This document shows, one piece after another, positions 1 through 11,361 of a DNA stretch of 64,000 nt. Each line of letters opens with the position of its first letter. The first letter of the stretch is position 1. This stretch comes from Melastoma dodecandrum (lineage: Eukaryota; Streptophyta; Magnoliopsida; Myrtales; Melastomataceae): the NCBI GenBank assembly GCA_029817715.1, contig JARUPY010000465.1:1302001-1366000 (forward strand), written 5' to 3'. The notes below the pieces were generated by a model. That model was not told the origin of the DNA. It ran no database searches and saw nothing but the letters and a program-made list of their open reading frames with translations. The position numbers and the translations under genes were made by a program.

Positions 1-2290
1 GATCGGGTAAGAGTAAGAGAATATAAAAGGCGTTTGGGGTGGGGGGGTAACTCTACAAATTGACGTGTCAAGTTCAAAGGGAACACCAAAAGATTAGGAA
101 AAGAAAAATGGGACCCCTCATCTCCCTGGTTCCTATTGTTGTTGTAGCTCTCTGCACGAATTGTCCCCCCCAACAATCCCATCCTGACAAATACATTCTC
201 ATGCTAATCTTTTGTTAATCAGTTTATATAACTCAAATGGGCTTTTTCGATCCACTTGGATAATTGGGCCGATGCCCGATCCAACCATCTAAATCTTTCT
301 AATTATCTTCGTGTATAACGAGGAAAAGAAAGTCAAATTAATAGAGTGATGTTGAGAGTCAGTCGTTCTTGTAGTCCATATACTGGCCAGGCTGAAACAA
401 GTGAAGTCTACTGCAACACCAATTCACATTTCCGAAGAGAAAATCTCGCGAAAAAGTGTCTCCGTTCCCTAAGAAGCCCAGCGTATTGTGAGGAGGAAGA
501 TGATGATGATGATGATGAAGGAGGAGGAGGAGGAGGAGCTAGGGGGGCTCGATGACTCGAAAAAGATCTTGCCCCCTTTGCTCTTCCCAAAGATCAGTAC
601 ATGTATCAGTTAAGCAAACCCCAGAAAATGGTCTTCCCCATATGAAGGGAGGAGGTCTTCCGATATCAATATCAATAGGTAGATCGTAAAAACCAAAACC
701 TCGTGCCTTTTGAAAATTCGGATCGATAATACACCACCGCCCAACATGCGAATGGGAAACAACTGGGTATTTTGGTTATTATTATCAGTAGTAGTAGTAT
801 AATGATCATGATTTGTGATCATTATTTTTCTTGGGTTTCACCAAGGGTTTTATTACAATTGTCGATACATTGGGGGTCGTGGGTGTTGGGCGTGGCATGT
901 GAAGGATGAACATGAACACCTCCCATCCCCTCCCCACCCCACACCACCCACAAATAAACAAAGTGGCTTTTTTTTTCTTTCCTCAGATTCTTTACTTATT
1001 ATCCTCTTTCTTTCTACATGTAAAGAGAATAATAAAAAGAGGAGGGAGACACCACGCCCCGTTTGCCATGCAATCATTTTTTTCGGCAATGATGATTATG
1101 ATGATAATTCATAATTTACTCCACACCCATTTCCTTCTTCTTTCTTGGGTGGGGGGCGTCTCATGAAAATGTCTCCACCCTCCACAATTTCACTTGTTCC
1201 ACAAGGAGCAAACACTGAGTCATTACCAGACCACCACCCCAACTGTACCAATCACGCAGCAAAGAGAACATCTTCAGAACCGAGTCGGCGTTTTTAATGC
1301 ACAAAGCCGGTGAATAATTCACTTCTCTCCTTAGATTAATCTTCTTAGGAAAGTGAGGGGTGGGGTGGGGTGGGACTATCAACAGACAAAGCATTGAAAC
1401 TTCGACAGATAAAAATTAGACAAATAGGAAAGGAAGGCTAGTTGGGTTAAACATAAATACAACAGAAATACAAACCCTTTTTAGCTCGCATCAAAAGTAG
1501 ATTTTGCTCTTCTCCCCCAATACAGAGAGATTTTCGTCCCCTCTTTTTTAGTTTTGGTTTAGGAAAAAAGTTTTCATTTTTATCACCTTACTCAAAAAAA
1601 AAAAAGAACCCTCCGTTTCTTTCTTTTAGCCAACCAAAAGAGAATTTAAAGATGGGCTTTTTTTAATTTTATTTTTTATTTTTGAAAAAGTCAGGCATAG
1701 AAATTCCGACTATCTTTTTCAGAGAGAGAAAAAAAAAGAATAAATCAGGACGGGGGGGCAGAAGGCAGAGGCCGCCCGCCCTTAAACGACAGCGTTTCTA
1801 ACAAGTCCCTCTCCAAAATAAAGAACAATGTCTGCTGCCCTCTGTTCTGTCCTCTCCTCCCTTGCCATTCTCTCTCTCTTTTAGAGACCAATTTAAATAT
1901 ATAAATAAAAACACAGATGCACTTGAGATTGAGCGAATTAGTCGGAATATGATGGCGAATGGTGTAGTAAATAACAACAGATAATAATAATAAAAAAAAT
2001 AAAGGAAATAGATACAGTGAAGCCAGACATGAATGTGTCTCCTCCCCTTCTTCTTTATATGTAAAAGATTTATTTATACCCAAGCACCAACATCCCCCTA
2101 CCCACCCACACACACACACACCAAAGATCTTCCCTCCCCCAACCAACAACAACAATAGCAATCTCCGAACGCTGCCGTCGATCTCACCTGATCCTTAACA
2201 TCAATACACAGAAACCTTAAGAGCCTCCATTCTCTTCTTGTTTTTTTTTTAGAGTTTTTAGTTCTTCCTAGGATTGGAATAGAAGGAGAC
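1..2290. other. Spacer and LAX promoter region, no gene seen
   Basis: I see no convincing gene here. Short open frames on both strands are low-complexity (Asp/Gly, Ser/Pro or Phe/Leu runs) and have no recognisable domain. The stretch holds a GAT repeat running into a GGA repeat (about 499-540), many homopyrimidine and homopurine tracts, and a CA microsatellite (about 2105-2120) shortly before the auxin-carrier start. The last few hundred bases are the likely promoter and 5' leader of that gene. I could not fix a TATA box with confidence. Confidence 0.6.
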
Positions 2291-5200
2291 ATGGTGTCGG
2301 AAGACAAGGCAGGGGTGGAGACGGTGATGGCTGGCAACTATGTGGAGATGGAGACCGCCGAGGGAGGCGAAAAGAAGCCCAAGGGCATCAAGGACAGGTT
2401 CTCCAGCCTCTTCTGGCACGGGGGTTCCGTCTACGACGCCTGGTTCAGCTGCGCCTCCAACCAGGTTTAACCCCGCCTTCTTTGGTCCTTTACTACAGCT
2501 ACGAGAGGAGCAGGAGCACTCCCCTTTTTTGCCCCTCTTTACAAAAGAATGGGTTATGTTACCTTCAGGTGGCGCAAGTGCTGCTAACGCTGCCGTACTC
2601 GTTCTCGCAACTGGGGATGGCTTCGGGGATCGCGTTCCAGCTCTTCTACGGGCTGATGGGGAGCTGGACGGCTTACTTGATCAGCGTGCTGTATGTCGAG
2701 TACAGGACCAGGAAAGAAAGGGAGAAGGCCGATTTCAGGAACCATGTCATCCAGGTAAAACTGGGAAGAACAATCACACTCCATTCTTCACCCTTTTTGT
2801 TCTTCTTCAACAAGGCATTGATTTTCTTTTTTCTTTTTTTGCATACAATGGGAAGTGGTTCGAGGTGCTGGATGGATTGCTGGGGAAGCACTGGAGGAAC
2901 GTGGGTCTGGCCTTCAACTGCACATTTCTCTTGTTCGGATCTGTCATTCAGCTCATTGCTTGTGCTAGGTAATATTTTCTTTTTCTTTTTTTATCCCTCC
3001 TCTCCTCCTTAGTTTAACATTAAAACACACGAACAGAACAACCTATGATCATCCCCTCACATGCGTTCTCTGTTACTTTGTTTGGGTTTTGTTCTCCTCC
3101 CTCCCCTTAGTTTAATGCTTTCTTGGGTTTGTATATATATATGTGCTTGTGTGTGTCTGTAAATTCGGATTCTGCTCAGGCTTTTCATGGTATCCATTAT
3201 TTATGTTTTCTGTGGGTGGGGAGGTCCGAATACAAAGTAACCCACCAACAATGTTTTGTTTCACTGAGTGCAGCAACATATACTACATTAATGACAACCT
3301 GGACAAGAGGACATGGACGTACATATTCGGGGCATGTTGTGCTACGACCGTCTTCATCCCTTCCTTCCACAACTACAGGATCTGGTCTTTCCTTGGTCTC
3401 ATCATGACCACCTACACCGCTTGGTACCTCACCATTGCCTCCCTCCTCCACGGCCAGGTAAAAACATTCCCAACCCTTCACCCTTGAATTTATTCTGGGT
3501 TTCTTGATCCTCTCTCTTTTAAAAAAAAAAAACTTGTAATATGTTGTTTTGTTTTGACTAGGTTGATGGGGTGAAGCATTCTGGTCCAGCGAAGATGGTT
3601 CTGTATTTCACAGGGGCCACTAACATTCTCTACACATTTGGTGGGCATGCTGTCACTGTGTAAGCCAACACCTTCTCTTACCACTTGATCAAATTATGTA
3701 CTCATTGGAGTAATCATGCTAAGTATAATCGTGTTGGTGTTTGTCATTATCTGACTCGAGGGTAGATGGGGGGGGGGGGGGTTGAACACATGACCATGTG
3801 TAGCTAAGATCTGATCCTGGATATTTGAATGAATTTGCTTTGTTGGTGTGAAGGGGATATGCCAGAATAGAGCAGGGGATAGGAAAGATGTCTGCAATTT
3901 GATCTAATTGGAATCTCCTCCCCTTTGATTTTACCATATCGATTTGTTGAATTGATTTGTACTCTTAGCATAATGTCTTTGCTATGGACAGGGAGATCAT
4001 GCACGCAATGTGGAAACCCCAGAAGTTCAAGGCCATATACTTGTTGGCCACGCTCTACGTGTTGACCCTCACCCTGCCCTCTGCCTCCGCTGTTTACTGG
4101 GCGTTCGGCGACATGCTCTTAAACCACTCGAACGCCTTCTCGTTGCTCCCCCGCTCTCCCTTTAGGGACATGGCAGTCATCCTGATGCTCATCCATCAGG
4201 TATGCGCACGAGCGGTACACATCCGCAATGTCTTGTCGACAATGAGCACTCGGGACGCCCTAACTCTGACCTTCTCCCTTAATGTGCTCGTTTAGTTCAT
4301 CACTTTCGGGTTCGCTTGCACACCGCTGTACTTTGTGTGGGAGAAGGCAATAGGGATGCACGAGTGCCGGAGCATGTGCAAGAGGGCGGCAGCGAGGCTC
4401 CCTGTCGTGGTACCTATATGGTTCCTCGCCATCATCTTCCCTTTCTTCGGGCCTATCAACTCCACCGTTGGGTCTCTCCTCGTCAGCTTCACCGTGTACA
4501 TCATCCCCGCCCTTGCGTACATGTTCACCTTCAAATCCTCTGCTTCCCGCGAGGTAAGCAATTCTACTCAACACTAACGACGCTTTTACTTAACCTATAT
4601 CCATGTCCATGAAAGGGACCGAACTCAACACGACAAAGAAGATGGAATAAAAATTGACAAGTTGGCATATGATGCAGAGCATTGAATTTTAATTTATTTT
4701 ATTTTGACTGAATATTTAATTTTAAAAAATAATTTCAAAATTTGTTTTATCCTTTTAATTCATCATCCCCAGTTTTGTGATACTTCGTTTTCACTTCCCT
4801 ATTTATACCTCTTCTTTCATTTATTGCCAAAAAGAAAAAAGAAGAAGAAGGAAACAGAGCCCCAAGATTCCTTCTTTCTTTTCCTCAGCAGAGTATGACA
4901 GCAAATGTTGCTCCCATATTTATGAACACCAATGCGAAATCCTGACAAAAATCTGTCCTTCGTCTCCTTTTAGTGTCATCTAATTTGATGTTTACTTGTT
5001 AATGACTTGGTGTGTTTCCTTTATTGCTCCCAGAATGCCGTCGAGCAGCCACCTAAGTTCGTAGGGAGGTGGGTCGGGGCGTACACCGTCAACGCCTTCA
5101 TAGTCGGGTGGGTGCTCGTTGTCGGTTTCGGGTTCGGCGGGTGGGCGAGCTTGACCAATTTCATCCACCAGATCGACACCTTTGGTCTTTTCACGAAATG

Positions 5201-5324
5201 TTACCAGTGCCCGCCTCCTGCCCTGCCGTCGCCGGTGCTTGCTCCTTTCAATTCGACCACGAGCGCCGCCGCCGCATCACCTTCGCCGCTGCCACACCCG
5301 ATTCCCCACCTTGGAAGGAACTAA
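2291..5324 (+). CDS. LAX2: AUX1/LAX auxin influx carrier (LAX2-like)
   Basis: This is a plasma-membrane proton/auxin symporter of the amino acid/auxin permease family, which imports indole-3-acetic acid. Eight coding exons join in frame: 2291-2464, 2569-2754, 2856-2968, 3274-3457, 3562-3659, 3992-4199, 4296-4553 and 5034-5324. All borders are GT-AG and the product is 503 residues. Family hallmarks are visible throughout: WHGGSVYDAWFSCASNQ, LPYSFSQLGM, YVEYRTRKE, WFEVLDGLLG, IQLIACASNIYYIND, GHAVTVEIMHAMWKPQKFK and DTFGLFTKCYQC. The start ATG opens an acidic hydrophilic N-terminus as in known members. After the conserved KCYQC the tail is long and rich in Pro, Ser and Ala, which resembles LAX2 and makes the protein slightly longer than the usual 480-490 residues. 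Family assignment is firm; the LAX2 subgroup is an inference from the tail. Confidence 0.96.
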
Positions 5325-5847
5325 AAAGCCGTAGCCGTTGGGATGGAATGGTGGAGTTTGTTGGTCCTAATTAGAATCTGAAGAGAAATTTCAGGATCGA
5401 AAAGAGAAAAAAAAAAGCAAATGTTTTATTTTCCTTTGTAGTCTTTAGTTTTTTTTTACTCAACATCAAAAGTCAGTATTTATATTTGATAATGTTTCTA
5501 GAGTGGAATCTATGTTATGAATGAAGCTCATTTTGGAATTATTTCTTTATTGTAGTACCATAATTTCCTTTTTAAGGAATAGTAATTATATTCGAAGCGA
5601 ATCATTTACCATTTAAAAAAATGCTAAATAATTTCTTTTCTTAATGTAAATATGCGTGTAGAATCTCTATTATATGTATTTATAAAGCATCACCTAACGT
5701 TATTCCAAATCGGGCCATAAAAAAATAAAAATTAATAACAAAATTATATAAAATAATAATCAAAAGGGTTAATTGAATGTTCATAATAATAATAATAATA
5801 ATAATAATAAATTGATAAGATTGAAAACTGGAAACCCATCGACCAAA
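5325..5847. other. LAX 3' UTR and AT-rich spacer with (AAT)n
   Basis: The first part is the probable 3' untranslated region of the auxin-carrier gene. The rest is AT-rich and ends in an (ATA/AAT)n microsatellite at about 5782-5812. No gene is seen. Confidence 0.6.
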
Positions 5848-7690
5848 ATGCAGCTGCGATCAGTCCCCGACCGCATCCTTCCGCCGGCCTCCGCCGCGGC
5901 CGTACCGGTCTCTCTGCCTTCTTATCCTAAAACGCATCCCTTCTATCCCTCAATCCCTCCCGGTCGCCCTCGCCGTCTCAAGGCCATAACCGCCCTCTCC
6001 GCCAGCCCCGACCCCGCCACGTCCTCGACCCGTCGCCTGAACTTCCTTCCTCCTTCTCCGACCGAAGCCACAGCGAATTACAGGATGATCCGGTGGTTTC
6101 CCTTAGGGAGTTGGATGAGGTCGTGGAGGTTGGAAGAGGGCCGGGCTTGCCTGGTTATGTAAGGAGTTCGCCGGCTACCGGGATGGCCCCGCCGCAAGCT
6201 TTTGAACGGCCAGAGGTGGTGGCTCCGCCAGGAGGACGCCGCTTACGTCCTCCTCCATTGCCTACGTGTCCGCTAGAACGTGACCGCCTACAGGGTATGT
6301 CAATGTCTCCTCTCGATCCTCAACCCGTCGTGATTTTTCGCTTAGAGATTCTCTGCTGCGCTTGTTAAATTTGTATTTGTAGATTTACAAATGGATGGTG
6401 CAACGACCCTGGGATCTATTAGATTTTTGCTCTTGCTACCAAACTTCTGGATTACTTGGGAAAAGATAGGAAGCCGGACAAATGCCGGGGCATATTCAAC
6501 AACATCATAAACCCGGGTCGTGTCCCGAGCGAGTCCACTATTGCTGATTGTGTCTTATTTGAGCGCATCCGGTGAAGGTTGCTTCAATGAGGCGTTTAGC
6601 ATCTATAATCAGACGATTCATTTAGGTGGGTAGCAACCTAGTTTTGCCCTGCACAATTCTTTATTTCGAGCAATTGTGGGCAAACCTGGAGTCTTGGCAA
6701 AAACAGTACTTGAAACAGGCTGAATTTATATACCATCACCTGTGTACATGTAACCTCGAGGTACAAATGGATATATATATCGGTCTCATCTGGCTGCACA
6801 GCTAACAGGATGAAGTAGATAAGGAAGCTGGATTTCAGGAGAATAAGGAAGTTCTCATCTCAGTTTTGAGGGCTTGCACAAGGATGGGGATGCTGAGGAA
6901 GCTGAAAAGGCTCGTATTAAGCTCCATCGTATCGGTGGCCCACTTCCCTCTCAAGCTTACATTTATAAAATGGAAGTTCATGCCAAGGATGGAGATTTTA
7001 ACAAGTCATTGGAGACATTTAGAGAGATGAAGAAGAGATTGGGTTCTGCCAATGTTGTAGCTTTTCATAAGATCATCAATTCTGTGTAAAGCACAAAATG
7101 TCGAGGTTGCGGAGTCCCTAATGGAGGAATTCATAGCAAGCAATTTGAAACAACTCGCTCCCCCTCTTACCGATTGGTGATATGCTGAGTATTTATCTGG
7201 GTTTGGGTTTGCACGATAAAGTGGAGTTGAAGTTCTTGGAGTTTTACCAGAGGTGTCAGCCCAATTGAGCGGGCTATGGTATATACTTGGACTCCTTAGT
7301 CTGTAATGATAACATTGCAAAAGCTGACTCCACTTTGAGGGCATACATGGATTCCAGGTACAATGAGAAGGCAGAACAAGTATGTCGCATAATGCGGCAA
7401 ATAAAGTTTGATGTGGGTTCTGATTTGATGGATCGGCTTGATAAAATTCTCATTAAGACATTCTTTTGTGCAGCTAGGATCTGTATAAAGTGGAGACTGT
7501 ACAATCTCTGTAACCGGTTGGGGATCATCTCATGGAAAGCTCTGTTCAAGCCTGCCTTCAACAATAAACAATTCGGCGGGATCAGGAATTGCATTCCAAA
7601 ATGGTATGTATGAGATTTCAAAACAAAGCTCAAGCATATCGAAATTGCGTGATTTGATTTCTAGAGGAAATTGTCTCTTAGTTTCTTCTG
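5848..7690 (+). pseudogene. Degenerate PPR-protein pseudogene
   Basis: The segment begins with an ATG and an organelle-targeting-like, Pro/Ser/Arg-rich N-terminus (5848 onward). It then slips frame near 6085-6095, where the reading moves to DDPVVSLRELDE, and accumulates stops. Recognisable protein fragments continue in changing frames: EDAAYVLLHCLRVR (about 6235), [17 protein letters not shown] (about 6495), then a better-kept stretch at 6874-7080 with PSQAYIYKMEVHAKDGDFNKS and FREMKKRLGSANVVAFHKII. That stretch has helix-turn-helix spacing typical of PPR motifs. Later pieces (7287-7610) keep coding character but break off at stops. No single splicing scheme I tried restores a full frame, so I call it a pseudogene of an organellar RNA-binding PPR protein. 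A heavily mis-sequenced or unusually spliced gene is the alternative. Confidence 0.65.
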
Positions 7691-8006
7691 TCCAGTAGAT
7701 GGCACTGCTCAATGATCATTCGTCTGCAAGTTTAGGGAAAAGCAGATAATATTTGGGTCTCATCTGCAGTAGAGCAGTTACCTGGACATTTTCTTGATAT
7801 TGAACAAAAAAACTTTGTACTCATTCTGATAAACAGTGGGAAAATTATTCATTGACGACACAACCCCTCTATGCATCCCAGGAACCATGGAAAAGGAAAA
7901 AAGCATGTCTCACGCATATTCACATCGGTAATCACAAAGTTCAAGCATCTTCACACTTTGGAGTTTAACAGATTCACTTGAAAGAGAAGAATTTCAGTTT
8001 CTCCAT
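7691..8006. other. Short spacer, no gene seen
   Basis: This lies between the PPR pseudogene and the stop codon of the phosphodiesterase gene on the other strand. It probably contains the latter's 3' UTR. Nothing else is recognised. Confidence 0.5.
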
Positions 8007-8963
8007 TCATGCCTTGCCTTCGACCCTAGCCTGTGTGAGGCCTGCACATGCGTTGACGAAATCCTCGTCGATGAAGTCTGTGGAGAGTATCTGCAGCCGG
8101 TCGGCGCACCCTTTGGCGAAGCACTGGGATATAAACAGCCTTGCGAACCCATGGATCCGCCCCGTTACCGGCCTCACGCAGACGACCGGATTGTCGGCTT
8201 GCGGGGTGACCGTGTTCTCCACACGGTAGAAGTACTTCCTGGAGGAAACCGGAGGCTGCTCCGCAAGATGCTTCAGGTTGCTCTCGAACTTTGTGGACGG
8301 CAGGTCAGTGTCGATCCAGTTGTCCTTCAAGTGCCCGGAATTCCACAGCGGGGCGCCAGCCTGCGGCGGGGGCGCCTTTCTCGGCTTCCACACACAGATG
8401 ACCCTCTTGGGCAACAGCTCGGCGACCGTCTTATCGAAAACGTGATCGTCCTGATGGATCAGGTACTCTCCCAGCTGACCCACCAAGTACTTCTCAAACT
8501 CGGGCGGGTCGTCGTGTCCGAACTCCGTCCTTATCTCCAGGATGACGATCTCCGACTCCGTCTCCGACAGGAACCTCTTCAAGTCCGCGATGACCTCGTC
8601 CACGTTATAAGTGAGAAGGATCCCGTGGCAGATGCGGCGGTCATGCTGGACGCGTACGTCAAGCACGCGGGCTCCACGGACGAGCTGGCCGTAGATGGAC
8701 AAGGACTGGCACTGGGCGAAGGGGCGGGTGATGAAGGGGATGCCGATCCTGTCAGTGGCGGAGTCGTGAGTGCCGGGGAAGACGATCTGCTTGACATGGA
8801 GCTTCTCGGGGTTGAGGGCAGCCATCCATTGCTTCCTGTCAATCGGGTGGTAGTCACAGCCAGGGAAACCACATCCACAGCTATTGTTGAGGTCACACAG
8901 CGCCTTCTTCTCGGAGGAAACTGACTTCCTCCTCTCCACTTGTTTGGCAACTGCAGCTCCCAT
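8007..8963 (-). CDS. PI-PLC X-domain-like phosphodiesterase
   Basis: This is a single uninterrupted frame of 318 residues in the PLC-like phosphodiesterase (TIM-barrel) superfamily. It resembles the plant X-domain-only proteins such as Arabidopsis At4g34920/At4g34930. The X-box is clear: VFPGTHDSATD holds the first catalytic-type His (about residue 66), and LDVRVQHDRRICHG holds the second (about 113). EIVILEIRTEF and the basic KRVICVWKPRK follow. Upstream is a Cys-rich patch, SCGCGFPGCDYHP (residues 29-40). There is no signal peptide and no Y, C2 or EF-hand domain, so it is not a canonical phosphoinositide-specific PLC and its substrate is unknown. The ATG at 8963 is the first in frame. A 257-codon antisense open frame over this gene is a codon-bias shadow. 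Confidence 0.93.
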   Translation of the reverse strand: MGAAVAKQVERRKSVSSEKKALCDLNNSCGCGFPGCDYHPIDRKQWMAALNPEKLHVKQIVFPGTHDSATDRIGIPFITRPFAQCQSLSIYGQLVRGARVLDVRVQHDRRICHGILLTYNVDEVIADLKRFLSETESEIVILEIRTEFGHDDPPEFEKYLVGQLGEYLIHQDDHVFDKTVAELLPKRVICVWKPRKAPPPQAGAPLWNSGHLKDNWIDTDLPSTKFESNLKHLAEQPPVSSRKYFYRVENTVTPQADNPVVCVRPVTGRIHGFARLFISQCFAKGCADRLQILSTDFIDEDFVNACAGLTQARVEGKA

Positions 8964-11361
8964 TGATGGATGAAGGTTTTGAAGATTGATGAAGGTAATG
9001 ATGGAGAAGGGTTGGATTTGGTTTTCTTGGCCTTTTTATTATTTTGGATGAATAAACTAACCAATAATATTATCCCCATTGGAGGTTGAGAAATATCTAA
9101 ATTTGGTATTATATTTGTGGGTGCAACTGTTTTTCCTATTTTTTTTTTCTTTTGCAAATTAGGAGTAACTTGAATGAGAGATTGTATTGATTTGGCTATG
9201 TGAGTTGCTTTTGATAGGATGAACAATACAATTTTTACAGGCTTATATATATATTGTCTATAAAATATGGTTAGGTGGAGGACATGGAGACATATTGCCA
9301 ATGTGATGATTTTTTAGTGGAGGGGCCAGCAGTGGTTGATTGAATTATTGGTGAGAGACATGATATAAATGATCACGTCACTGAAGACCCAGTTTGGGTG
9401 CTCCATTGGTATTAACTCCGTTTTCTTTAAGGGACCAACCATTTCATTACAAGTAGTTTTGCCCAAATGTCAAGACATGAGTGGATGCCTCATCCATTGA
9501 GAGGACATGTCATTCACTAACCTTAATTTATGTATTCTTTCCGGGTGTTATCCATTTATGGGTAGTTGTTATAAATATTAAATAAGATTTAGAAAGAATT
9601 TTTATGAAATTTATTTTTAAAGTCTGGTGTGAGTTTAGTGATACCCGCAGTACAATAATTTTAGACAATAATTTTATTTTTTATTGTACTATACTAATTC
9701 AAGGTTTCCAAATATAAACTCTTGAGGACACAATTTGGGCGCAGTTTAATTAATTAACTAAAAATAATTAAGCATGGCTAATGACCTCAATTGGAGGATG
9801 GTCGAGAAGTTCCCAATCTGCATATCATCCATTTGCATGGAACCCCATCACTAGCCCCACCTCATCCTCTCAAATAAAAACCCTATTTGCCTTTGTCACC
9901 GCCTCCCATCACAACATTCCCAGGTTTGAGCTTCCTTCCCAGTCCCTGTCCCATGTTGTCCCCCCCTGTCATGACTGCGATCGATTTGGTTGTGCTGACT
10001 CTTTGATTTTTTTTTTAATTTAAATTGGAATTAGAAAAATGATAACTCTCGATGAAAGGCCATATGGGTTGGACTTTGTTTGTTTCGGAGGATCAGGGCA
10101 TTGTGTGAAAAAGGTTGTGTTTTTGTGGTCTGGTGTTTGGTTTGGTTATGGTAAGGCGGGGGTATGAAGGTATTGACGGTTTATTGATTCTGTCTGGCAG
10201 TTTCTGTTGGTTGAATCGGTTCTTCAAAAGTTGTGGAGGTGGGGTTCTGTTTGTTTGGAACGTTTGGGAATCTGGGGGGATTGAATTGGAATGAGATTGA
10301 GTGAAACTTTATGTACTTGCGTCTCGTACGCTTTTTGAATTGGTAGATGGCTCCTCTTGCGTTGGCGTATTCATGATGCCAAAATGGTGTGCTAGGAAAC
10401 AGGCTCTTTTTTGTTTGGCGGATTGACTTTTGGTGCTAGGCATCCTTTTCGAGGGCAGTCTATACATGCTCTCAAGCATAATCATGTTGCTCCTTCTGTT
10501 TTGTCGAACACCTTGAGGGCAAGCTGTTGATATTCAATTTTCAGGGAGTGAAACGATTAGCTTTTCTTTTGGGTGGTTAAGTTCTTCTGCCTCGTCATGC
10601 TTTATCCACTGTATTTTGTTTTGTGTTTAACATTGGTTTGGTGTTGAATTAGTACTGAGTAGTAAGCGCTGGAGGCTGAGTGCTTAAATATCCTTACTAG
10701 AAGCTGGTAACACGCGGCTGTGTAAAACTTTAGGGAGAAACAAATGAGCGGACATTGATGTAAACTTGAATTTATGCGAAGTTTAGAAAGCAGACTAGTG
10801 GTAGTGGCTTCATTCGTGCGTATAAACGTGTGGTGTTATGGTGGTGCGTTTTTGCATGTAGCCTGCGTTAGATGCAGAATTGATGATTAGAACAGGATGG
10901 ATGGTCTATAAAAGATGGGTGTGGATTCCACACTTGATGTTCATGTGCTTCTTTATTAAGTAATGGAGATGGACTATCAATTCCTGGAGTTTGTTGTGTC
11001 AAGTCTGATTACTTGTGTCTGAGTTTTATTGGTTTCAGATGATAATATAGGGTCCTTGGTTTTGAAATTGGTGGTGGTTGCTAATGTGGGTTGGTTCAAT
11101 AGATCTTGGAGAGCTCTAGTGTTGTTATGTTAGATCTAATTGTGTCGGGGTAAGATTCTGAAGTCCATGTGGGCCCCTGTGGTTCAATTATGTTTGTTGC
11201 AAAATGTAGTTTCAGCAGTCCTTCTGCATTTTGATCGACTGCCGTTTTGTCCCACCCCAATGACGTTTTGAACTGGTGTCACTTTCTTCCCTTTTCCCTT
11301 TTTGTTAAGAAGTTCTTCTTTGCCAATGATATTAGGTTCCCAAGGGCACTGAAGTTCTACC
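8964..11361. other. Divergent intergenic region; probable TOC 5' UTR intron
   Basis: About 2.4 kb separates the divergent phosphodiesterase (-) and Toc receptor (+) genes. From about 9.0 to 9.78 kb it is AT-rich and presumably carries both promoters. A pyrimidine-rich leader-like stretch at about 9830-9922 ends in CCCAG followed by GTTTGAG. The T-rich, ATG-poor stretch from there to about 11.35 kb looks like a long 5' UTR intron of the Toc gene, a common arrangement in plants. This is inference: no protein-coding segment is visible and the acceptor is not fixed. Confidence 0.4.

Noticed and set aside
1745..2161. 138-codon minus-strand frame in the LAX promoter
   Set aside because: It is low-complexity, Leu/Phe/Ser-rich, in pyrimidine-biased sequence, with no domain.
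8151..8924. 257-codon plus-strand open frame
   Set aside because: It lies wholly antisense to the PLC-like phosphodiesterase, which has clear catalytic motifs. The frame is a codon-bias shadow in GC-rich coding sequence.
8579..9301. 240-codon minus-strand open frame upstream of the phosphodiesterase
   Set aside because: It overlaps the true gene in another frame. Its upstream half is AT-rich untranslated sequence and its downstream half is a Ser/Pro-rich shadow.
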